Shown: one piece after another, positions 8,045 through 12,671 of the stretch
Layout: each line of letters starts with the position of its first letter
Numbering within the stretch: position 1 is the first letter of the stretch
Assembly: GCA_947505995.1 (NCBI GenBank)
Contig: CANNNB010000051.1
Span: forward strand, 1 to 12,671
Direction of reading: 5' to 3'
Origin: Comamonadaceae bacterium
GTDB taxonomy: Bacteria; Pseudomonadota; Gammaproteobacteria; Burkholderiales; Burkholderiaceae
Length of the DNA stretch: 12,671 nucleotides
Translations under genes and position numbers: made by a program
Notes under the pieces: generated by a model
What the model was told of the DNA's origin: nothing
The model's database searches: none
Seen by the model: only the letters and a program-made list of their open reading frames with translations

Positions 8045-8959
8045 TTACTCGTAACCGAAGGAGCGAACGCGCGCTTCGTCGTCGGCCCAGCCTGAGCGAA
8101 CCTTGACCCACAACTCAATAAAGACTTTGGCATCCATGAGCTTTTCAAGCTCCTGCCGAGCTTCGGTGCCAATCCGTTTGAGGCGCTCACCTTTGTCGCC
8201 AATGACCATGGCTTTATGGCCCTCTCGCTCCACCACAATGGTGGCGGCAATGCGAATCATGCGATTGGAGGCCCGGCTGGGTTCCTCCTCGAATTTATCA
8301 ATCACCACGGTGGAGGTGTAAGGTAATTCGTCCCCCGTAAAACGAAACAATTTTTCGCGAACAATTTCACTGGCCAAAAACTTTTCACTTCGGTCGGTCA
8401 GCTCATCTTCGCCGTAAGTCCATGCTTGTTCAGGCAAGTACTTCTCGCAATAGCCCATCAGACGTTCAATGTCTTTGGCGTTTTTAGCCGACATGGGTAC
8501 AAATTCGGTGAACGGATGACGCTCTTGCATCTCTTTAAGCCAAGGGGCCAAGTCTTCTCGTCGGTTGACGGTGTCCAATTTATTGGCAATCAACAAAACA
8601 GGCACATCGGGTTTGAGCAGGGCCAGTACTTTGGCGTCTGCAGTATTGAACATGCCTGCTTCCACCACAAACAGAACCAAATCTACATCACCCACCGCAC
8701 CGAGCACTGTCTTGTTCAAAGACTTGTTAAGCGCCGTGTTGTGCCGCGTTTGAAACCCTGGCGTGTCAACAAACACATATTGGGTTGCACCTTCAGTGCG
8801 AATGCCCGTAATGCGGTGACGCGTGGTTTGTGCTTTGCGCGAAGTGATGCTGATTTTTTGGCCCACAAGGGCATTCAGCAAAGTCGATTTACCCACATTG
8901 GGCTTGCCAACAATGGCAACCAAACCGCAACGTTGAGCGGGGTTGGTTTCTGTGTTCAT
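8045..8959 (-). CDS. era: GTPase Era
   Basis: Era is an essential GTPase that binds the 3' end of 16S rRNA and assists 30S subunit maturation. The 304-residue length is normal. All GTPase motifs are present: G1 GKPNVGKST (18-26), G3 DTPG (65-68), G4 NKLD (126-129) and G5 SAK (157-159). A C-terminal KH RNA-binding domain follows, with its GxxG loop at GDKG (254-257) in [17 protein letters not shown]. The start overlaps the rnc stop by ATGA, and AAGG about 8 bases upstream may help. RNase III and Era from one coupled message is the classic arrangement for rRNA processing and ribosome assembly. Confidence 0.98.
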   Translation of the reverse strand: MNTETNPAQRCGLVAIVGKPNVGKSTLLNALVGQKISITSRKAQTTRHRITGIRTEGATQYVFVDTPGFQTRHNTALNKSLNKTVLGAVGDVDLVLFVVEAGMFNTADAKVLALLKPDVPVLLIANKLDTVNRREDLAPWLKEMQERHPFTEFVPMSAKNAKDIERLMGYCEKYLPEQAWTYGEDELTDRSEKFLASEIVREKLFRFTGDELPYTSTVVIDKFEEEPSRASNRMIRIAATIVVEREGHKAMVIGDKGERLKRIGTEARQELEKLMDAKVFIELWVKVRSGWADDEARVRSFGYE

Positions 8960-9642
8960 CCGCGTGCCTTGACTTTCAAAATTTCAAGCATGGCGGCTGC
9001 CGCGGCTTGTTCACCTGCACGTCGCGAGGGGCCGCTTCCGTGCTGTGAGAGACTGAGTTCGGGAATGTCGCAAGCAACATCAAAAATTTGTCGGTGTGCA
9101 GCGCCCGATGTGGTGACCACAGAATACTGAGGGAGCTGCAATTTTCGGCCTTGAAGCCATTCTTGCAATTCTGTTTTGGGGTCTTTGGCAGCTGCCTGCA
9201 TTTGAGGATTGATTTCAACATTTTGAAACAATCGGTGTACCAATTGTTCTGCAGTTTCATAACCTGCATCTAAGAAAACAGCACCGATCAGGGCTTCCAA
9301 GGTATCGGCCAAAATAGAGGGTCGACGCTGCCCACCCGATTTCATTTCACCTTCGCCCAACTTAAGACAAATTGGAATTTGGAGCGTGAGCGCCAATTGA
9401 TGCAGTGTTTCTTGCTTGACCAAATTGGCTCTGACGCGAGACAAATCACCCTCGGGTAGATCACTCAGTTGGGCGTAAAGCAGATGGGCAACGGCTAGAT
9501 TTAAAACTGAATCACCTAAAAATTCGAGTCGCTCGTTGTGATCCGCGGAAAAACTGCGATGCGTCACCGCCCTCTCCAGCAAACTCGCATCTTTGAAGTT
9601 GTGCTGAAGGCGAACTTGCAATTGACTGAGATCGTCGTTCAA
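8956..9642 (-). CDS. rnc: Ribonuclease III, TTG start
   Basis: RNase III cleaves double-stranded RNA, processing the 30S rRNA precursor and many mRNAs. The 228-residue protein has the catalytic domain with signature [11 protein letters not shown] (37-47; Glu40, Asp44), the second acidic cluster [17 protein letters not shown] (Asp113, Glu116), and a C-terminal double-stranded RNA-binding domain (about 154-225; [11 protein letters not shown] to [15 protein letters not shown]). The best start is TTG at 9642, giving MNDDLSQLQ; no in-frame ATG or GTG lies between the upstream stop at 9666-9664 and the conserved core. The weak start and poor ribosome binding site suggest low expression. It lies 69 bases downstream of lepB, beyond a terminator-like hairpin. 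Confidence 0.97.
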   Translation of the reverse strand: MNDDLSQLQVRLQHNFKDASLLERAVTHRSFSADHNERLEFLGDSVLNLAVAHLLYAQLSDLPEGDLSRVRANLVKQETLHQLALTLQIPICLKLGEGEMKSGGQRRPSILADTLEALIGAVFLDAGYETAEQLVHRLFQNVEINPQMQAAAKDPKTELQEWLQGRKLQLPQYSVVTTSGAAHRQIFDVACDIPELSLSQHGSGPSRRAGEQAAAAAMLEILKVKARG

Positions 9643-9699
9643 ACGTTTAGCCCGACAGTGAATTTAAAAAGTGGCAATTTCAATGGATGTGGCTTTGTT

Positions 9700-9726
9700 A
9701 AAGAAAAAGGCTCAGTTGAATGAGCC
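9700..9726 (-). terminator. Intrinsic terminator formed by the last codons of lepB
   Basis: On the minus strand GGCTCA (9726-9721), loop TTCAAC, TGAGCC (9714-9709), then TTTTTCTTT (9708-9700). This is a perfect 6-bp stem with a strong T-tract, the standard shape of a Rho-independent terminator. The stem uses the last codons and the TGA stop of lepB, so a ribosome finishing lepB would cover it. It may act as an attenuator between lepB and rnc rather than a full stop. Confidence 0.75.
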
Positions 9727-10677
9727 AATCCGACCCAGGTTTCCAAAATTCATCCAAACAAAAAAAGCCCGGCCGACGATGTTGGCGTCGGGTACAAAAC
9801 CCCAATAGCGTGAATCAAGAGAATTGTCTCGATTGTCGCCCATCATGAAGTAATGTCCTTCAGGTACCTTGCAAACGACACCTTCTACTGTGTAGTTGCA
9901 CTGATCTTTGTAGGCAAAATCTTCTGCGCCTGGAATGAAGCCTGGACGCTCATCATCCACAATCAAATTGTGCGGCTTGCTACCCAATTTTTCCTGTGAT
10001 TGTTTGAAGTAGCGCATGACGGACTCGTCAAAAAACTCTGGCAAGCCCTCAGTTGGCACAGGCTGCCCATTGATGGTGAGTTTTTTGTTCAAGTAGGCAA
10101 CTTGGTCACCCGGAATACCAACCACACGCTTGATGTAATCTACGCTGGGGCGCGGAGGGTAACGAAATACCATGACATCACCGCGCGCGACGGGCGTACC
10201 TTGCGTCAATTTGAGGTTGGCTACTGGCAAACGAATGCCATATTGAAACTTGTTCACCAAAATTAAGTCGCCAACCCACAAAGTTGGAATCATGGAGCCG
10301 GATGGAATTTTGAATGGTTCAAATAAAAATGAGCGCAGCACAAAAACGAACAAAATAACGGGGAACAGGCCTGCTGTCCAATCTAGCCACCAAGGCTGCA
10401 TCAGAAGTCGATCGCGCGCTTCACCCGTGTCGGTGTCTTGACGATCAATGCCCATTTGGGACAATTCTTTTTTGCGCTTGGCTTTGTCTTGGTCCAGTTG
10501 TTCGACTGCCTTAAGTCGCTGCGGCCAAAAATAATACTTTTCAGCCAGCCAATAAACACCTGAAATGATGACCGCCATCAGCATGAGCAAAGCAAAATTG
10601 CCTTCGATCATGCCGAGATACCAAGAAATAGCATAACCACAAAATGCGGCTAGCAAAAAACCAGTTATGACTTCCAT
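9712..10677 (-). CDS. lepB: Signal peptidase I
   Basis: LepB is the inner-membrane protease that removes signal peptides from secreted proteins on the periplasmic side. The 321-residue protein has hydrophobic segments near residues 5-21, 27-45 and 101-118, with a charged, Lys-rich linker between the last two. The S26 catalytic dyad is present: Ser128 in IPSGSMIPTL and Lys183 in YIKRVVGIPGD. The later boxes GDVMVFRYP and GDNRDNSLDSRYWGFV are also clear. The ATG shares one base with the lepA stop (TAATG), and GGA 6 bases before it is a reasonable ribosome binding site. The 3' end forms a terminator stem. Confidence 0.98.
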   Translation of the reverse strand: MEVITGFLLAAFCGYAISWYLGMIEGNFALLMLMAVIISGVYWLAEKYYFWPQRLKAVEQLDQDKAKRKKELSQMGIDRQDTDTGEARDRLLMQPWWLDWTAGLFPVILFVFVLRSFLFEPFKIPSGSMIPTLWVGDLILVNKFQYGIRLPVANLKLTQGTPVARGDVMVFRYPPRPSVDYIKRVVGIPGDQVAYLNKKLTINGQPVPTEGLPEFFDESVMRYFKQSQEKLGSKPHNLIVDDERPGFIPGAEDFAYKDQCNYTVEGVVCKVPEGHYFMMGDNRDNSLDSRYWGFVPDANIVGRAFFVWMNFGNLGRIGSFN

Positions 10678-12485
10678 TAATCTTCCACCTGCAAAATAGC
10701 CAAGAATGCCTCTTGCGGCACCTCAACTGAGCCAATTTGTTTCATTCGTTTTTTACCCGCTTTTTGTTTCTCAAGCAATTTGCGCTTACGCGAGATGTCG
10801 CCACCATAGCACTTGGCCAGCACGTTTTTACGCAAGGCTTTGACCGTTTCACGGGCAATGATGTTGGCACCAATGGCAGCCTGAATGGCCACATCGAACA
10901 TTTGCCGACTGATAATTTCACGCATTTTGGCTACCACAGCACGGCCTCGATAGGCCGACTGCGTGCGGTGCACGATGATAGACAGTGCATCCACCTTTTC
11001 GCCGTTCAACAATATATCAACCTTCACCACATCTGAGGCGCGATATTCTTTGAATTCGTAGTCCATCGACGCATAGCCGCGTGAGACAGATTTCAATTTG
11101 TCAAAAAAGTCCAAAACGATTTCGCCCAAGGGCATTTCATAGGTGAGCATGACCTGACGACCGTGATAGGACATGTTGAGCTGGACGCCCCGCTTGACGT
11201 TGGCCAGCGTCATGACGGGGCCGACATAATCTTGGGGCATGTACAAATGCACCGTGACAATGGGCTCGCGAATCTCTAGCATCTTGCCTTGATCAGGCAT
11301 TTTGGCCGGGTTCTCAACCATCACCACCTCACCATCACCTTTGACCACTTGATAGACCACACTGGGTGCCGTCGTGATCAGATCTTGGTCAAATTCACGC
11401 TCTAGTCGCTCCTGGACAATTTCCATGTGCAGCAAACCCAAGAAGCCACAGCGAAAGCCAAAGCCAAGGGCTTGAGAAACTTCAGCCTCGTAATGCAAGG
11501 AAGAATCGTTGAGCTTGAGTTTTTCTAGTGCATCGCGCAGGGAATCATATTGGTTAGCTTCTGTGGGGTACAAACCCGCAAAAACCTGAGGTTGAATTTC
11601 CTTGAAGCCGGGCAATGCTTTTTCAGCAGGACCTAAATTGTTGGGCAGCTTCTTTTCCAAGGTGATGGTATCGCCCACTTTGGCGGCTTGCAGCTCTTTG
11701 ATACCTGCAATGATGTAACCCACTTGTCCGGCTTCAAGGCTATCGCGTGATTCATTGGCAGGGGTAAATACGCCCATGGTGTCAGCGTTGTACACAGTCC
11801 CTGTAGCCATCATTTTAAAACGCTCGCCTTTACCCAACCTGCCATCAACCACGCGGACCAACATGACAACGCCAACATAAGTGTCGAACCAGCTGTCAAC
11901 GATCATGGCGCGAAGTGGTGCGTTGGGGTTTCCCTTAGGTGCAGGAATTTTGGCGACGATGGCCTCCAAAATTTCATCAATACCCATGCCTGTTTTAGCC
12001 GAGCATGGAATGGCTTCGCTGGCATCAATGCCAATGACGTCTTCGACTTCGGCCTTGGCGTTTTCGGGATCTGCTTGAGGCAAATCCATCTTATTGAGAA
12101 CGGGCACCACCTCGACACCCAAATCAAGCGCGGTATAACAATTGGCAACCGTTTGGGCTTCAACGCCTTGGCTTGCATCGACAACCAACAATGCACCTTC
12201 GCAAGCAGACAAGGAGCGTGAAACCTCATAAGAGAAGTCAACGTGACCTGGCGTATCGATCAGGTTGAGATTGTAAATTTGCCCATCTTTCGCTTTGTAT
12301 TGCAGCGAGGCTGTTTGCGCCTTGATGGTAATGCCACGTTCTTTTTCAATGTCCATGGAGTCCAAAACTTGCGATTGCATTTCGCGATCTTGCAACCCAC
12401 CGCAACGTTGAATCAATCGATCGGCGAGCGTCGATTTACCATGATCGATGTGCGCAATGATGGAGAAATTTCTGATGTGATTCAT
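10677..12485 (-). CDS. lepA: Elongation factor 4 (LepA), ribosome-associated GTPase
   Basis: LepA is a translational GTPase related to EF-G, proposed to act in back-translocation, stress translation or 30S biogenesis. The 602-residue protein has AHIDHGKST (11-19), DTPGH (77-81) and NKMD (131-134), then EF-G-like domains, and the LepA-specific C-terminal domain rich in Lys/Arg ([21 protein letters not shown], about 560-580) ending [13 protein letters not shown]. The ATG at 12485 gives [16 protein letters not shown]; the frame also offers a TTG one codon upstream. No strong Shine-Dalgarno is seen. It is the first gene of the minus-strand operon here, starting about 40 bases after the T-tract of the terminator of an upstream transcript; I find no convincing promoter in that gap. 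Confidence 0.98.
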   Translation of the reverse strand: MNHIRNFSIIAHIDHGKSTLADRLIQRCGGLQDREMQSQVLDSMDIEKERGITIKAQTASLQYKAKDGQIYNLNLIDTPGHVDFSYEVSRSLSACEGALLVVDASQGVEAQTVANCYTALDLGVEVVPVLNKMDLPQADPENAKAEVEDVIGIDASEAIPCSAKTGMGIDEILEAIVAKIPAPKGNPNAPLRAMIVDSWFDTYVGVVMLVRVVDGRLGKGERFKMMATGTVYNADTMGVFTPANESRDSLEAGQVGYIIAGIKELQAAKVGDTITLEKKLPNNLGPAEKALPGFKEIQPQVFAGLYPTEANQYDSLRDALEKLKLNDSSLHYEAEVSQALGFGFRCGFLGLLHMEIVQERLEREFDQDLITTAPSVVYQVVKGDGEVVMVENPAKMPDQGKMLEIREPIVTVHLYMPQDYVGPVMTLANVKRGVQLNMSYHGRQVMLTYEMPLGEIVLDFFDKLKSVSRGYASMDYEFKEYRASDVVKVDILLNGEKVDALSIIVHRTQSAYRGRAVVAKMREIISRQMFDVAIQAAIGANIIARETVKALRKNVLAKCYGGDISRKRKLLEKQKAGKKRMKQIGSVEVPQEAFLAILQVED

Positions 12486-12529
12486 CAAGGACCAGCTACA
12501 AGTGTTTGAGATTCAAAGGACTAGACAAG

Positions 12530-12560
12530 AAAAAAGGGCGCGTCGAATGAGGACGCGCCC
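12530..12560 (-). terminator. Strong intrinsic terminator upstream of lepA
   Basis: On the minus strand GGGCGCGTC (12560-12552), loop CTCATTC, GACGCGCCC (12544-12536), then six T (12535-12530) and more T-rich sequence. The perfect 9-bp GC-rich stem makes it the strongest terminator in the window. It must end a transcript coming from the right, either a gene beyond the window or a short RNA starting near 12594. On the plus strand it lacks a T-run, so it works in one direction. Confidence 0.9.
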
Positions 12561-12594
12561 TGAACCAACAATCAATGGCAACTGCGATAGTTGG
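12530..12594 (-). ncRNA. Candidate small RNA ending at the terminator (tentative)
   Basis: A -10-like TACAAT lies at 12606-12601 on the minus strand, so a transcript could start near 12594 and end at the T-run near 12530, about 65 bases. It would contain a small hairpin CAACT (12593-12589) with AGTTG (12583-12579), which competes with an alternative pairing of 12594-12590 with 12569-12565, followed by the terminator stem. No -35 box is convincing, and the same sequence could simply be the 3' untranslated region of an upstream gene. No known RNA family is recognised. Confidence 0.2.
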
Positions 12595-12653
12595 GACTTC
12601 ATTGTAGGCAAAAAGCCAGACACGTACAGCCCCAAAACAGCACTTTGCAGGTC

Positions 12654-12669
12654 GTTGCAAGCTTGCAAC
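12654..12669. repeat. 16-bp perfect palindrome at the right edge
   Basis: GTTGCAAGCTTGCAAC reads the same on both strands. It lies in apparently non-coding sequence about 50 bases upstream of the TACAAT box. It could be a dimeric regulator operator or a chance palindrome; the neighbouring gene lies outside the window. Confidence 0.45.
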
Positions 12670-12671
12670 AC

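Noticed and set aside
8426..9130. 234-codon plus-strand frame opposite era and rnc
   Set aside because: It is antisense to two clear, complete genes, and its product has no recognisable motifs.
12513..12671. Open minus-strand frame of about 52 codons entering from the right edge and ending at 12513
   Set aside because: It would have to be translated through the strong terminator at 12530-12560, and its Leu/Ser-rich sequence resembles no known C-terminus. More likely chance openness.
1..12671. Mobile element, CRISPR, toxin-antitoxin, defence or biosynthetic island
   Set aside because: All space is taken by housekeeping genes in a conserved order; I noticed no transposase, integrase, direct-repeat array or abrupt composition change.

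Overview
This window is core chromosome of a betaproteobacterium. The proteins read like Burkholderiales, most likely Comamonadaceae. The moderate GC content and very tight gene packing would suit a compact freshwater lineage such as Limnohabitans, but that genus-level guess is inference from protein flavour, not a search. I see no mobile element, CRISPR array, rRNA or tRNA, and no accessory island. Every long gene belongs to a well-known family, so I found no new biological system; the points worth a second look are mostly regulatory and at gene boundaries.

Layout. (1) Positions 1-2465, plus strand: the 3' part of trpB, then trpA and accD. trpB and trpA overlap by ATGA and accD follows trpA by 10 bases, so the last steps of tryptophan synthesis are cotranscribed with the carboxyltransferase beta subunit of acetyl-CoA carboxylase. 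(2) 2468-3013, minus strand: a YggT-family membrane protein that converges on accD with a 2-base gap. (3) 3014-3133: a 120-base divergent intergenic region with candidate back-to-back promoters and a short palindrome. (4) 3134-4684, plus strand: lysS, class II lysyl-tRNA synthetase. (5) 4702-12485, minus strand, in transcription order from the right: lepA, lepB, then rnc, era, recO, pdxJ, acpS, nagZ and a small membrane protein of unknown function. (6) 12486-12671: the region upstream of lepA, holding a strong intrinsic terminator on the minus strand, a possible small RNA ending at it, and a 16-base palindrome at the window edge.

How the genes work together. The lepA-lepB-rnc-era-recO-pdxJ-acpS order is the classic proteobacterial cluster, which couples translation (LepA), protein export (LepB), rRNA processing and ribosome assembly (RNase III, Era), recombinational repair (RecO), vitamin B6 synthesis (PdxJ) and activation of acyl carrier protein (AcpS). 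NagZ (peptidoglycan recycling) and a 98-residue membrane protein are added at the end. Coupling is tight: TAATG at lepA/lepB, ATGA at rnc/era and acpS/nagZ, TGATATG at nagZ/small protein, and gaps of 7 to 49 bases elsewhere. The exception is a good intrinsic terminator formed by the last codons of lepB. It should split lepA-lepB from rnc onward, or attenuate transcription between them.

Several start codons were set shorter than the longest open frame: accD, yggT (GTG), lysS, acpS, nagZ, recO, lepA and the small membrane protein. rnc appears to start at TTG.
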